This document shows, one piece after another, positions 35,057 to 44,721 of a stretch of DNA of 64,000 nucleotides. The stretch comes from Pararhizobium sp. A13 (GTDB taxonomy: Bacteria > Pseudomonadota > Alphaproteobacteria > Rhizobiales > Rhizobiaceae), in the NCBI RefSeq assembly GCF_040126305.1, contig NZ_CP149510.1:721001-785000 (forward strand). Direction: 5' to 3'. Numbering within the stretch: the stretch's first letter is position 1; every line of letters starts with the position of its first letter. Both the position numbers and the translations under genes were made by a program. Under the pieces are notes generated by a model. It had not been told where the DNA came from and did not search any database. It saw nothing but the letters and a program-made list of their open reading frames with translations.

Positions 35057-37608
35057 TCAGAGTTCCCGCAGCACCGGTGCAGCCTTCTGACCGAGCACCC
35101 GCCAGGTGCCGGCAAGGCCGAAACCGACCGTGACGACCAGCGCCACGGCCATCGTCGCCAGGGCGACATCAGGCAGGAAGGACGACGGCAAGGTCATGAT
35201 CTGGCTCACCACGTACCAGGCCGCCACGCCGCCGGCGAACAGGGCGAAGACGGCCGTCGACAGGCCGAGCATCGCGTATTCGTAGCAGAAGGCACGGATC
35301 AGGGTCGAACGTGTGGCCCCGAGCGTCTTCAGGACGACGGCATCGTGGGTGCGGGCCCGGTTGCCAGCGGCGAGAGCGCCGGCCAGCACCAGAACCGAGG
35401 CCACGAGCGCGACGGCGGCGGCAGCGCGGATCGCCGTCGCAAGCTGCCCCAGCAGTTGGTTGATGATATCGAGCGCATCCTTGACGCGAACGCTGGTGAT
35501 CGTCGGATAGGCATTCGTGACGGCCTTCAGCGCTGCGGCCTCGTCCTCCGCCGTGGCGTTGGGATCGATGACCGTGGCGAGCCAGGCATGCGGGGCGCCG
35601 GCAAAGGTGTTCGGCGAAAACACCATGACGAAATTGATCGACAGGGATTCCCACTCCACCGTGCGGAAATTGGCAATCCGGGCCGTGATATTGCGGCCAA
35701 GCACATTGACAGTGACGGTGTCACCGAGCTTCAGGCCCAGTTCGCCGGCTTCCTCCGCCGAAAAGGAAACGAGCGGCTCGCCGGAATAGTCCGGCGCCCA
35801 CCAACTCCCCTCCGTCAGAGACGAATTTTCCGGCCGTTTCTCGGCATAGGTGATGCCCCGGTCACCACGCAGAACCCACTGTCCGCCCGGCGGCACGTTC
35901 ATCTTGGTCACGTCTTCACCATTGAACGCGAGGATACGGCCGCGCAGCATCGGCACTTCGACGATCTTGCCTTCGGGCAGGCTTTTCTGCAGCAGCGAGC
36001 GGAAACCCTCGACCTCAGTGCCCTGAATATCGACGAAGAAGAAGTTCGGCGCCCGCTCCGGCAGGTTGCCGGTGAGCTCGCGGCGCAGATTGCCGTCGAT
36101 CAGCGCCAGCGTGACGAGAAGCGCCAGCCCGAGACCGAGCGACAGGACCACCGACGACGTCAGCGCGCCGGGACGATGGATATTGCCGATGGCGAGCCGG
36201 AATGCCGGCGAACTGACGCGCGGCGCCCGGCGGGCCAGCATGGCGACGAGAACCGCCACGCCGCGCAGTACGATGAAGGCGAAGGCAATGGCGCCAAGGA
36301 AGGTGAGCGAGATCCTGCGGTCATAGGCCGTCAGGATGGCAAGGCCGGCAAGTGCTGCAAGGCAGAGAGCGGCGGCAAGCAGATAGGGCCAGGACGGCAG
36401 GCGCGACCGTTCGAAGCTCTGTTCGCGGAAGAGCGCGGTCGCCGGCACCTCGCGGGCGTGGCCGAGCGGAAGGATGGCAAAGGCGAGCGCTGTCAGAAGG
36501 CCGAACAGGGCGGCAAGGCCGAGCGCTTCTGGGTAGAGCTGGAACGCGGTCGACACCGGCAACATGTTCGCCAGGAATTGCGCGGCGACGAAGGGGATAG
36601 GCGCGCCGAGCACAAGGCCAATAACGATGCCGATCAGCGCGATCATCAGGATCTGGATGAGATAGATGGCGGTGACCATCGAGGCTGGCGCGCCGACGCA
36701 TTTGAACGTCGCGATGACGCCACGCTTGGAATCGAGATAGGAGCGCACCGCATTGGCAACGCCGACGCCGCCGACGATGAGCGCCGTCAGGCCGACGAGC
36801 GTCAGGAACTGCGAGAAGCGGGTGATGTTCGCGGTCAGCGCCGGTGCTGCGTTCTGGCTGGTGCGGATCGACCACCCGGCCTGCGGAAATTTCTCCTCGG
36901 CCTGTCGGCGCAAGGCGGGAACGCTGGAGGAATCGTCGACCTTCACCTTGTAGACATGTTCGACGAGACTTCCCGTCTGCACCAGTCCGGAGGCTGCGAG
37001 CGCATCTGCCGACAAGAGCAGGCGCGGCGCAAAGCCGAACCCGTCCGACAGGGCGTCCGGCTCGCGCACGATCAGGCCGGAAATGCGGATGCGGGCCGTG
37101 CCGAGCAGGATTTCGTCGCCGGTCTTGATGCCGAGCCGCTCCAGAAGCAACGGCGCCGCCAGCACATCATAGACACCCCCATGATTGGCCAGCAGGTCGG
37201 CGATCGGTGCCGCCGGCTCGCTTTCGAGCTTGCCGTAGAGCGGATAGGCGCCATCGACCGCCTTCAGCTCGACCAGTGCCTGGTTGGAACCATCGGGAAG
37301 CCTTGCCATGGAGCGCAGGCCGGCGGACACCGCGACCGCGCCCATGTCATCGATGAAGGCCTTTTCCTCAGGCGTCGCGACGCGGTTGTTGAGTTCGAAG
37401 CGGATATCGCGGCCAGCAGTTCGCGGCCCTGGCTGGCGATCGAGCTGGTGATCGACTGCGACAGCGAATTGACGCCGGCAATGGCCGCCGTGCCGAGCGC
37501 AACGCAGGCGAGGAAAATGTAGAAGCCCTTCAGGCCACCGCGCATTTCCCGCAGCGCCAGACGAAAGGCGAGCCCAGGACGAAAACCGCTGGCAGCACGG
37601 GCCGTCAT
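35057..37608 (-). pseudogene. FtsX-like (YbbP/DUF214) ABC permease gene with a single-base frameshift
   Basis: The N-terminus [20 protein letters not shown] starts at the ATG 37606-37608 and contains the first membrane helix ([19 protein letters not shown]). After about 66 codons the homologous frame shifts. The continuation [20 protein letters not shown] and about 780 further residues, with FtsX repeats and about nine to ten membrane helices, lie in the other frame. One base appears missing within GGCCGCGAT near 37408-37413 (GGCCGGCGAT would restore LLAGDIRFEL). The rest is intact to the TAA-type end at 35057. It could be a real pseudogene or a sequencing error. The start overlaps the ATPase gene stop (ATGA). 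Confidence 0.85.
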
Positions 37609-38318
37609 GCGGAAACGGCCTTCGACAGCGACGCGGCAAGAGCTGGGTCATGGCCCGAGCCGGAAACGATCTCACCAGAACGGACCCGCACCTGTCGCGA
37701 GCAGCGGGCGGCAAGCGAGGCATCATGCGTGACGAGGACCAGCGTCATGTCGCGTTCGGCCTGCTTGGAGAAAATGAGATCGGCCACTTGGCGGCCGGTT
37801 TCGGCATCGAGATTGCCAGTGGGTTCATCGGCAATGAGGAGCTTCGGCGCTGGCGCCAAGGCGCGAGCGATCGCCACGCGCTGCTGCTCGCCGCCGGACA
37901 GCTGGCCAGGATAATGCGACAGGCGCTCGCCGAGGCCGACAGAGGCGAGCTCTTGGCGGGCGATCTCGAAGGCGTTGCGGACATTGGCAAGCTCGAGCGG
38001 CACTGCGACATTTTCGAGCGCCGTCATATTCGGAATGAGATGGAAAGATTGGAAGACAATGCCGATGTTGCGGCCACGGAACTCGGCCACCCGATCTTCG
38101 CTCAACCCATGCAACGGCGTGCCATCAATGGTGATTTCGCCGCTGTCGAGGCGCTCCAGACCGGCAAGAACCATCAGCAGCGTCGACTTGCCGGAGCCCG
38201 AGGGACCGACGATGCCGACCGATTCACCAGCGTCGATCGCCAGGTCCATGCCCTTCAGCACATGAACGGACGCGGCGGCCTGGCCGAGTGTCAGATCCGC
38301 ATTTTTCAGTTCGATCAT
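37605..38318 (-). CDS. ABC transporter ATP-binding protein (YbbA/LolD type)
   Basis: A 237-residue ATPase of the MacB/LolD class. Walker A is [18 protein letters not shown] (about residue 37), the Q-loop is [26 protein letters not shown], the signature is [15 protein letters not shown], Walker B is [12 protein letters not shown], and the H-switch is [11 protein letters not shown]. It pairs with the overlapping FtsX-like permease gene. Its divergent neighbour is a TesA-like esterase, the same trio as ybbA-ybbP-tesA of E. coli. I chose the ATG at 38318; a TTG three codons earlier is possible. Confidence 0.93.
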   Translation of the reverse strand: MIELKNADLTLGQAAASVHVLKGMDLAIDAGESVGIVGPSGSGKSTLLMVLAGLERLDSGEITIDGTPLHGLSEDRVAEFRGRNIGIVFQSFHLIPNMTALENVAVPLELANVRNAFEIARQELASVGLGERLSHYPGQLSGGEQQRVAIARALAPAPKLLIADEPTGNLDAETGRQVADLIFSKQAERDMTLVLVTHDASLAARCSRQVRVRSGEIVSGSGHDPALAASLSKAVSA

Positions 38319-38401
38319 GGTTGCCAAAGGAAACTGCCCTATATGTGTAGAATATGGAGATTGCCGGAGCGGCTGACGTTTACCGATTTAAGGGCGCATT
38401 G

Positions 38402-39043
38402 ATGCGAATAAAAGGTTTCATGACGTTTTTGTTGGCGATCACGGCAATTGTGATCACCTCCGTCCCGGCCCGTTCCGCCACCCTCAATCTCGTCGGTTTC
38501 GGCGACAGCCTGATGGCGGGCTACCAATTACCGCCGGGAGACGCATTTCCTGCCCGTCTGGAAAAGGCCCTGCGCGAAAAGGGCCATGACGTGACGATCG
38601 CCAATGCCGGCGTTTCCGGCGATACGACCTCGGGCGGACTGGCGCGAATCGACTGGTCGGTACCCGACGGCACCAAGGGCGTGATCCTCGAACTTGGAGC
38701 CAACGATGCGCTGCGCGGCATTGCGCCGGAAGAAAGCCGCAAGAACCTTGTGGCCATGATCGAGAAGCTGAAGTCGCGCGGTATCGCCGTTCTTCTCGTC
38801 GGCATGATGGCGCCACCGAACATGGGCGGCGACTACGCCGGGCGGTTCAATCCGATCTATCCGGAACTTGCCAAGACCTATGGCACGGAACTCTATCCAT
38901 TTTTTCTTGACGGCGTGGTGGAAGATGCGAAGCTCAAGATCGAGGATGGCATGCATCCGAACGGCGATGGCATCGGCATCATGGTCGAGCGCTTCCTGCC
39001 GGTCGCCGAACGCTTCGTACAATCGCTTTCAACGGGAGGCTGA
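38402..39043 (+). CDS. Secreted SGNH-family esterase/arylesterase (TesA-like)
   Basis: A 213-residue GDSL hydrolase with a signal peptide (MRIKGFMTFLLAITAIVITS, cleavage near VPARSA-T27). Catalytic blocks are visible: GFGDSLMAGY (Ser36), AGVSGDTTSGGL, LELGANDALRG, and DGMHPNGDGI with Asp182 and His185. The product is periplasmic and probably acts as a thioesterase, lysophospholipase or arylesterase; specificity is unknown. It is divergent from the ABC ATPase gene, a neighbourhood shared with E. coli tesA. Confidence 0.9.
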   Translation: MRIKGFMTFLLAITAIVITSVPARSATLNLVGFGDSLMAGYQLPPGDAFPARLEKALREKGHDVTIANAGVSGDTTSGGLARIDWSVPDGTKGVILELGANDALRGIAPEESRKNLVAMIEKLKSRGIAVLLVGMMAPPNMGGDYAGRFNPIYPELAKTYGTELYPFFLDGVVEDAKLKIEDGMHPNGDGIGIMVERFLPVAERFVQSLSTGG

Positions 39044-39183
39044 GGGAACCGGGAAAAAAATAAACTCTTGTTCAACGACTGTTAATCGCGTTGGATAAAT
39101 ATTGCAGGTGCGAAATTATAGTTGCGCGCAGATGTCAGGCGTGATTCGCTGACGATATCTGCTAGAGATTCGGGGAGCTCGTC

Positions 39184-39774
39184 ATGCCGAGACTTTTCAC
39201 CGCCCTCGAGATTCCGCGTAATGCCGCAATGAGCCTTTCATTGTTACGTGGTGGTCTTCCCGGTGCCCGTTGGATCGATGTGGAGAATTACCACATCACA
39301 CTCCGCTTCATCGGCGACGTCGACAACCGGACCGCAGACGAGATCGTCGACCGGCTCGACCGCATCGAACGTCCGGAATTCCAGTTGCAACTGACCGGTA
39401 CCGGCGCCTTCGGGTCCAAGAAGCCGCACTCCGTCTGGGCCGGCGTCACCAACCCGCCGGAACTCTATGCCCTCCAGGCCGAAATCGAGCGTATCTGCCA
39501 GCGGCTTGGCCTGCCGGCTGATCCGCGCAAGTTCACGCCGCATGTGACGCTCGCCCGGCTGCGCGCGTCGCGGGTCGAGGATGTCGTCGGCTACCTCTCG
39601 GGGCGTGGTGGCTTCTACACCAACCCCTTCACCGTCTCGCGCTTCGTGCTCCTGTCGTCACGCGATTCGATCGGTGGCGGCCCCTACATCACCGAGGAGG
39701 TCTTCCCACTCTACGAGCCGCTGTCTTCCAGCCTGCCGATGAGCGACGAGCATCCTTCGGAAAGCATGCTGTAG
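39184..39774 (+). CDS. thpR: RNA 2',3'-cyclic phosphodiesterase (ThpR)
   Basis: A 196-residue 2H phosphoesterase. The two HxT motifs are NYHITLRFIGD (His37, Thr39) and FTPHVTLARL (His120, Thr122). MPRLFTALEIPRNAAMSLSL and a C-terminal RFVLLSSRDSIGGGPY are family-typical. Known members hydrolyse 2',3'-cyclic phosphate RNA ends; the enzyme was earlier named 2'-5' RNA ligase. GGGGAGCTC precedes the ATG. Its last 64 bases overlap the 3' end of the convergent phosphatase gene. Confidence 0.92.
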   Translation: MPRLFTALEIPRNAAMSLSLLRGGLPGARWIDVENYHITLRFIGDVDNRTADEIVDRLDRIERPEFQLQLTGTGAFGSKKPHSVWAGVTNPPELYALQAEIERICQRLGLPADPRKFTPHVTLARLRASRVEDVVGYLSGRGGFYTNPFTVSRFVLLSSRDSIGGGPYITEEVFPLYEPLSSSLPMSDEHPSESML

Positions 39775-40175
39775 ACGGCCTCGAAGCCTTCCGGGCCTCC
39801 ATAATAGGGGTCGGGCACGTCACGCTCGACGCCCAGGGTGTAGTCGAGAAACAGATGCAGCTTGTGCCGCGCTGCCGGCGGCGCCAGCGCACGCAACGTG
39901 GCGAGATTGTTCCGGTCCATCGCAAAGATCAGATCGAAGACCTCGAAGTCGCCGGCTTCGATCTTGCGCCCGCGCTGGCCGGTAATATCGATGCCGTGGC
40001 GTCGTGCCACGCCAATCGAGCGTTGGTCCGGCAGGTCACCGATATGCCAGCCGCCGGTTCCGGCGGAATCGACATCGACGGGGCGCCCCTGTGACAGATG
40101 CCGCAGAATGCCTTCGGCCAGCGGCGAACGGCAGATATTGCCGAGACAGACAAAGAGAATTCTGACAGGTTTCAT
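39711..40175 (-). CDS. Low-molecular-weight protein tyrosine phosphatase
   Basis: A 154-residue phosphatase. The P-loop is VCLGNICRSPLAEGIL (Cys10, Arg16, Ser17) at the N-terminus, and the general-acid Asp is in RDVPDPYYGG (Asp122). No tyrosine kinase or polysaccharide gene is adjacent, so an exopolysaccharide role cannot be argued from context. The ATG at 40175 is defined by the family start MKPVRILFV. It overlaps thpR tail-to-tail by 64 bases. Confidence 0.93.
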   Translation of the reverse strand: MKPVRILFVCLGNICRSPLAEGILRHLSQGRPVDVDSAGTGGWHIGDLPDQRSIGVARRHGIDITGQRGRKIEAGDFEVFDLIFAMDRNNLATLRALAPPAARHKLHLFLDYTLGVERDVPDPYYGGPEGFEAVYSMLSEGCSSLIGRLEDSGS

Positions 40176-40266
40176 GCTATCCAACGGGGCAGGAGAAAGT
40201 TTGAACCTATCCAAGGCTGCTGCGTTGTGAAACCACAATGTTGCCGTCACAAAAAGGGGGATTGTC

Positions 40267-40599
40267 ATGAAACAGGAAAAGCTCAGCCCGGAGACCGTTG
40301 CCGAGAACCTGCACAAGATGGAGGGCTGGGTGCTGGCTGACGACGGCCTTTCGATCTGGAAGACCTTCCGGTTCAAGAGTTTCGTCGAGGCGTTCGGCTT
40401 CATGAGCGAATGCGCGCTGGCGGCGGAGAAGTTCGGCCATCATCCCGAATGGTTCAATGTCTACAACAAGGTGGACGTGACGCTGACCACGCATGATTCC
40501 AGCGGCCTGACCGAACTGGACTTCAAGCTCGCCGCGAGAATGGACCGCGCCGCGGCCGGGCGTATGCCCGACCACATGAAGGAGCCCCATTTGAAATAG
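40267..40599 (+). CDS. Pterin-4-alpha-carbinolamine dehydratase
   Basis: A 110-residue PCD/DCoH protein. The motif is recognisable as [66 protein letters not shown], carrying the catalytic [16 protein letters not shown] histidines. It regenerates the pterin cofactor (recycling of 4a-hydroxytetrahydrobiopterin) or participates in molybdopterin-related chemistry. No phenylalanine hydroxylase gene is adjacent. It is followed at 42 bases by the YkvA gene on the same strand. Confidence 0.92.
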   Translation: MKQEKLSPETVAENLHKMEGWVLADDGLSIWKTFRFKSFVEAFGFMSECALAAEKFGHHPEWFNVYNKVDVTLTTHDSSGLTELDFKLAARMDRAAAGRMPDHMKEPHLK

Positions 40600-40641
40600 C
40601 CGCCGCGCTCACCATATGATTTTGCATGACAGACATTTCCC

Positions 40642-41040
40642 ATGACGGACGGGGCAAAGAAGATGGATGACGTCAAGATCGGCGAGATTTTGCTGCCTGG
40701 CGAAGAGAGCGAGCAGCAAGCAAAGGCCCGCAAGGTAGAGCGCCGCTTCTGGCCCACCCTGAAGCGCGCCATGCGGCAGGTGCCCTTCAGCCGCGACCTC
40801 GTGGCCGCCTACTATTGCGCCATGGATCCGGCGACGCCGATGCGCACGCGTGGCATCCTTCTCGGCGCGCTCGCCTATTTCGTCCTGCCGTTCGATTTCA
40901 TCCCCGACGTTCTCGCCATGGTCGGCTTTTCCGATGACATCGCCGTCCTGACAGCCGCCTTCGCCGCGATCGCCGGCCAGATCAAGGAACAGCATTACGT
41001 CAAGGCGGACGAAGCATTGCAGGACAAGCTGCCGGACTGA
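40642..41040 (+). CDS. YkvA family (DUF1232) protein
   Basis: A 132-residue protein. The DUF1232 core is PMRTRGILLGALAYFVLPFDFIPDVLAMVGFSDDIAVLTAAFAAI, with the conserved PFDFIPD turn between two hydrophobic segments. The N-terminal part is charged (KARKVERRFWPTLKRAMRQV). The function is unknown; the same family is found near many membrane or metal-related genes. It may be co-transcribed with the dehydratase gene. Confidence 0.88.
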   Translation: MTDGAKKMDDVKIGEILLPGEESEQQAKARKVERRFWPTLKRAMRQVPFSRDLVAAYYCAMDPATPMRTRGILLGALAYFVLPFDFIPDVLAMVGFSDDIAVLTAAFAAIAGQIKEQHYVKADEALQDKLPD

Positions 41041-41518
41041 ACCGCCGTTGGCGAGCGGCGAAATGCCGTCTTGCCGACATCCATTCCCTTGACGGCCGTC
41101 CCGCCATGTTTTCTCAGTATCCTCCTACAGCGACGGCTTTTTTCGAAGGTCAAACTCTTGCCTAATTCTTTGTGACATAAACGAGCGCCGAGCACGCTTT
41201 GGCTGATGGGCAGTCGCCCGGCAAGCGAAGCGCGCAAGGCAGACGGAATTCGGCATGTTCTCGCCGGGAACCGTTCCCTGGATTTTCGCACAACCGTGGA
41301 CCAAACAGGCTTGCATCGTTCGGGCGCGTTTCCGCAAGCCTGAAACTCGGGCAGGATTTGCGTCGTAATGTGTTCCGTATTAAAGCGAATGCGCCGTGAA
41401 TTCAGAGAATGTTGACGGTTTGGTAACCTGAATTAAGTCAAAATAAAACAAATCGTGGCCATGCGTTGCCCGGCTGATGCTGATCGGGCCTTGGCAGCCA
41501 AGAAACCGGCAGGACAAG
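41041..41518. other. Intergenic region upstream of the IalB-family gene
   Basis: A 478-base spacer without a supported gene. Its last 120 bases are A/T-rich (GGTTTGGTAACCTGAATTAA and AAAATAAAACAAAT), suggesting the promoter region of the next gene. Short open frames have no family signature. Confidence 0.45.
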
Positions 41519-42022
41519 ATGTTTGTAAGAAAGCTTAACCTCGCACTCGCACTCGTGACGGCATTTGCCGGCGTGGCTTCGGCCCAGTCGCCGACCCGTA
41601 TCCAGCAGTTCAATGCCTGGGGTGCTTATTCCTATCAGTCCGGTTCCAGCAAGGTCTGCTACGTTCTTTCCGTGCCGAAGGAAAAGAGCCCGGCCAATGT
41701 CGATCATGGCGATATCTTCTTCCTCGTGTCGCAGCGCCCCGGCCAGAACATCTCTTACGAGCCGCAGGCGATGATGGGCTACCCGCTGCAGGAAAATTCA
41801 AAGGTGACCGTCACGATCGACGCCAAGGACTTCGTCATGTTCACCAAGGGCAACTCCGCCTGGGTCGAGAACGCCGCCGAAGAGCCGGCTCTCGTCGCTG
41901 CGATGAAATCCGGCAAGGCGATGTCCGTTGCCGCCAAGTCGCGCAAGGGCACGCCGACGGCCTACTCCTACTCCCTGTCGGGCATTTCGGCCGCGCTGAA
42001 GCAGATCGAAGGCTGTAAGTAA
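41519..42022 (+). CDS. Invasion-associated locus B (IalB) family secreted protein
   Basis: A 167-residue protein with a signal peptide (MFVRKLNLALALVTAFAGVA, cleavage near SAQ24). The IalB-like domain is seen as FNAWGAYSYQSGSSKVCYVLSVPKEKSP, then FFLVSQRPGQN and VTVTIDAKDFVMFTKGNSAWVEN. Two Cys (YVL-preceding Cys and the C-terminal GC) could form a disulfide. The family was named after a Bartonella erythrocyte-invasion protein but is common in free-living rhizobia, where its role is unclear. A stem-loop follows it. Confidence 0.85.
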   Translation: MFVRKLNLALALVTAFAGVASAQSPTRIQQFNAWGAYSYQSGSSKVCYVLSVPKEKSPANVDHGDIFFLVSQRPGQNISYEPQAMMGYPLQENSKVTVTIDAKDFVMFTKGNSAWVENAAEEPALVAAMKSGKAMSVAAKSRKGTPTAYSYSLSGISAALKQIEGCK

Positions 42023-42048
42023 GACCGGTTCGATCCTATCGTTGTCAC

Positions 42049-42073
42049 AGAAGGCCGGTTCGTCCGGCCTTCT
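42049..42073 (+). terminator. Stem-loop after the IalB-family gene
   Basis: AGAAGGCCGG-TTCGT-CCGGCCTTCT is a perfect 10-bp stem starting 27 bases after the stop. The downstream T-run is poor (GCCGTT), so it is terminator-like rather than canonical. Confidence 0.6.
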
Positions 42074-42292
42074 GCCGTTAAGGCATTCGTCTTTTTGCAG
42101 ATCTGCCCTGATGCGCCGGATGGTGACGTCAGGCAAAAACCGTGCTAAAGGCCCGCTCCATGATGGCTGCGCGGATCCTTGGCGATCCCAAGGCGCGGCA
42201 AACGAACTCTGATCTCAGCATTTTACGCGACCGGCTCCAGGCGAAAGCGCTTGAACGGGCGTTGCGTATCCAGGACACGGGAACTGGCGAGA

Positions 42293-43525
42293 ATGGCCGC
42301 GACTGAAGCACTCAATCTGGACCGCCCTTTAACGGCACCGGTCCGTCCGGCCATGCCGGCCGAAATGCCGTCGCTGATCGGTCTCGCGCGCGAGGACATG
42401 GGCAAGGCTCTGGCCGAAATCGGCGTTCCTCAGAAGCAGGTGAAAATGCGGGTGAGCCAGCTCTGGCACTGGCTCTATGTGCGCGGCGTCTCCGATTTCG
42501 ACCACATGACCAATGTGTCGAAGGACATGCGCGAGATGCTGAAGAAGCATTTCACCATCGCCCGGCCGGAAATCGTCGAGGAGCAGATCTCGACCGACGG
42601 CACCCGCAAGTGGCTGTTGCGCTTCCCGCCGCGCGGTGCCGGTCGCCCGGTCGAGATCGAGACCGTCTACATTCCCGAAGAAGGTCGCGGCACGCTGTGC
42701 ATTTCCAGCCAGGTCGGCTGCACGCTCACCTGTTCCTTCTGCCACACCGGCACGCAGAAGCTGGTGCGCAACCTGACGGCCGAGGAAATCCTGGCGCAGC
42801 TTCTGCTTGCCCGCGACCGGCTGGGCGATTTCCCAGACCGCGATACGCCGGCCGGCGCCATCGTGCCGGCTGAGGGCCGCAAGGTCTCCAACGTCGTCAT
42901 GATGGGCATGGGCGAGCCGCTCTACAATTTCGAGCACGTCAAGACGGCGCTGCTGATCGCCACCGACGGCGACGGGCTTTCCCTGTCGAAGCGGCGCGTG
43001 ACGCTCTCGACCTCCGGCATCGTTCCGGAAATCCACCGCACCGGCGCGGAACTCGGCGTGATGCTGGCGATCTCGCTGCATGCCGTGAAGGACGATCTGC
43101 GCGACATGCTGGTGCCGATCAACAAGAAATATCCGCTGAAGGACCTGCTGGATGCCTGCCGCACCTATCCCGGTCTGTCGAACGCGCGCCGCATCACCTT
43201 CGAATATGTGATGCTCGAAGGCGTCAATGACAGTCTCGAAGACGCCAAGGAACTGGTGCGGCTCTTGAGGGGCATTCCCGCCAAGATCAACCTCATCCCC
43301 TTCAATCCGTGGCCCGGCACGAACTACCAGTGTTCCTCCTGGGAGCACATCGAGAAATTCGCCGATTTCATCAATGCCGCCGGCTACGCCTCGCCGATCC
43401 GCACCCCGCGCGGCCGTGATATTCTCGCCGCCTGCGGCCAGCTGAAATCCGAATCCGAACGCATGCGCAAGGTCGATCGCATGGCCTTCGAAGCCATGAT
43501 GATCTCCAATCACGGCGAGGATTGA
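42293..43525 (+). CDS. rlmN: 23S rRNA A2503/tRNA A37 C2-methyltransferase RlmN
   Basis: A 410-residue radical-SAM methyltransferase. The cluster motif is [13 protein letters not shown] (Cys143, Cys147, Cys150), and the methyl-carrying cysteine is at about 381 (LAACGQL). [27 protein letters not shown] and LIPFNPWPG are further family blocks. It makes m2A2503 in 23S rRNA and m2A37 in some tRNAs. The start at 42293 ([10 protein letters not shown]) agrees with rhizobial proteins. Upstream open frame is non-homologous. Confidence 0.95.
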   Translation: MAATEALNLDRPLTAPVRPAMPAEMPSLIGLAREDMGKALAEIGVPQKQVKMRVSQLWHWLYVRGVSDFDHMTNVSKDMREMLKKHFTIARPEIVEEQISTDGTRKWLLRFPPRGAGRPVEIETVYIPEEGRGTLCISSQVGCTLTCSFCHTGTQKLVRNLTAEEILAQLLLARDRLGDFPDRDTPAGAIVPAEGRKVSNVVMMGMGEPLYNFEHVKTALLIATDGDGLSLSKRRVTLSTSGIVPEIHRTGAELGVMLAISLHAVKDDLRDMLVPINKKYPLKDLLDACRTYPGLSNARRITFEYVMLEGVNDSLEDAKELVRLLRGIPAKINLIPFNPWPGTNYQCSSWEHIEKFADFINAAGYASPIRTPRGRDILAACGQLKSESERMRKVDRMAFEAMMISNHGED

Positions 43526-43619
43526 TCAGCAAATTTGATGGATCCAGGTCTCCAATTCGATTGATTTAACCTTTCGCGCTTCCTAAGAAGGCCGGAAAAA
43601 TCAGTCTCGGAGGACACCC

Positions 43620-44573
43620 ATGCGCTCAATCCTGCTTGCTCTCGCAGCAACCGTCGCCCTCGCCCTGCCCGCGCGGGCAGACGAAGTGACCGTCGCCGTC
43701 ACCGCCATCGTCGAACACCCGGCGCTCGATGCCGTGCGCGACGGCGTCAAGGAAGCGTTGGCCGCCGCCGGATACAAGGAAGGCGAGAATCTCAAGTTCC
43801 TCTATGAGTCCGCACAGGGCAACCCGGCGACAGCAGCGCAGATCGCCCGCCAGTTCGCCGGCGAAGCCCCTGATGTCATCGTCCCGATCTCAACGCCCTC
43901 GGCCCAGGCCGTCGTCTCCTCGACGCGCGACATTCCGGTCGTCTTCACCGCCGTCTCCGATCCGCTCGGCGCGCAGCTCGTCAAGGACATGGACAAACCC
44001 GGCGGCAATGTCACCGGCCTGTCGGACCTCTCGCCGGTCGCCGAGCACGTTGCACTCATCAAGGAAATCCTGCCGAACGTGAAATCGATCGGTTATCTCT
44101 ACAATTCCGGCGAGGCGAACTCGGTTTCGCTGCTCGCCGTCCTGAAGACGGAAGCCGAGAAGGCCGGCCTGACCGTCGTCGAATCCGCCGCGACGAAGTC
44201 CGCTGAAGTACAGGGCGCCGCGCGCGCCCTCGTCGGCCGTGCCGACGTCATCTATATCCCGACCGACAACACGATCATCTCGGCGCTCGAAGGTGCTGTC
44301 GCGGTCGCCGAGGAAGCCAAGCTGCCGCTCTTCACGGCCGACACGGACTCCGTTTCGCGCGGCGCGGTCGCTGCTCTCGGCTTCAACTACCATGATGTCG
44401 GCAAGCAGACTGGCGACGTCGTCGTGCGTGTCCTGAAGGGTGAAAACCCGGGCGATATCGCCGTCAAGGTCGCAGCAGGAACCGATCTCGTCATCAACAA
44501 GGCTGCCGCCTCGAAGATGGGCGTGACCTTCCCGGAAAGCGTGCTCGGCCGCGCCACCCGCGTGATCGAATAG
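43620..44573 (+). CDS. ABC transporter substrate-binding protein (TrpX/DUF534 type)
   Basis: A 317-residue binding protein with a signal peptide (MRSILLALAATVALALPARA). The LuxR-like periplasmic fold of the family is seen in VTAIVEHPALDAVRDGVKEALAAAGYKEGENLKFLYESAQGNPATAAQIARQF and PVVFTAVSDPLGAQLVKD. It heads a three-gene importer (binding protein, permease, ATPase). Some relatives bind tryptophan or tyrosine (TrpX), but no T-box or tryptophan gene is nearby. CTCGGAGGACACCC gives a strong ribosome site. Confidence 0.9.
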   Translation: MRSILLALAATVALALPARADEVTVAVTAIVEHPALDAVRDGVKEALAAAGYKEGENLKFLYESAQGNPATAAQIARQFAGEAPDVIVPISTPSAQAVVSSTRDIPVVFTAVSDPLGAQLVKDMDKPGGNVTGLSDLSPVAEHVALIKEILPNVKSIGYLYNSGEANSVSLLAVLKTEAEKAGLTVVESAATKSAEVQGAARALVGRADVIYIPTDNTIISALEGAVAVAEEAKLPLFTADTDSVSRGAVAALGFNYHDVGKQTGDVVVRVLKGENPGDIAVKVAAGTDLVINKAAASKMGVTFPESVLGRATRVIE

Positions 44574-44721
44574 GCGCGCATCGCATCACGCCTGCACAAT
44601 CCGATTGATTTCGAACCGCCCTCCTTCCATGCGGGGGCGGTTCATCTGTAAAAGCACTCGCTCTTCCATTTGCCGATGCGGGCGGAAGCGCGGAGACTTC
44701 AAGAGAAGAGGACCGACAGCG

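Noticed and set aside
35345..37522. Plus-strand frame of 725 codons opposite the FtsX-like permease gene
   Set aside because: Composition (RRGD/QAD-rich) and absence of motifs mark it as a shadow. The permease on the other strand is the real gene despite its frameshift.
43526..44721. Tryptophan T-box or riboswitch controlling the TrpXYZ-type importer
   Set aside because: The 94-base leader is too short and lacks T-box elements; the 149-base gap after the first gene is ordinary.
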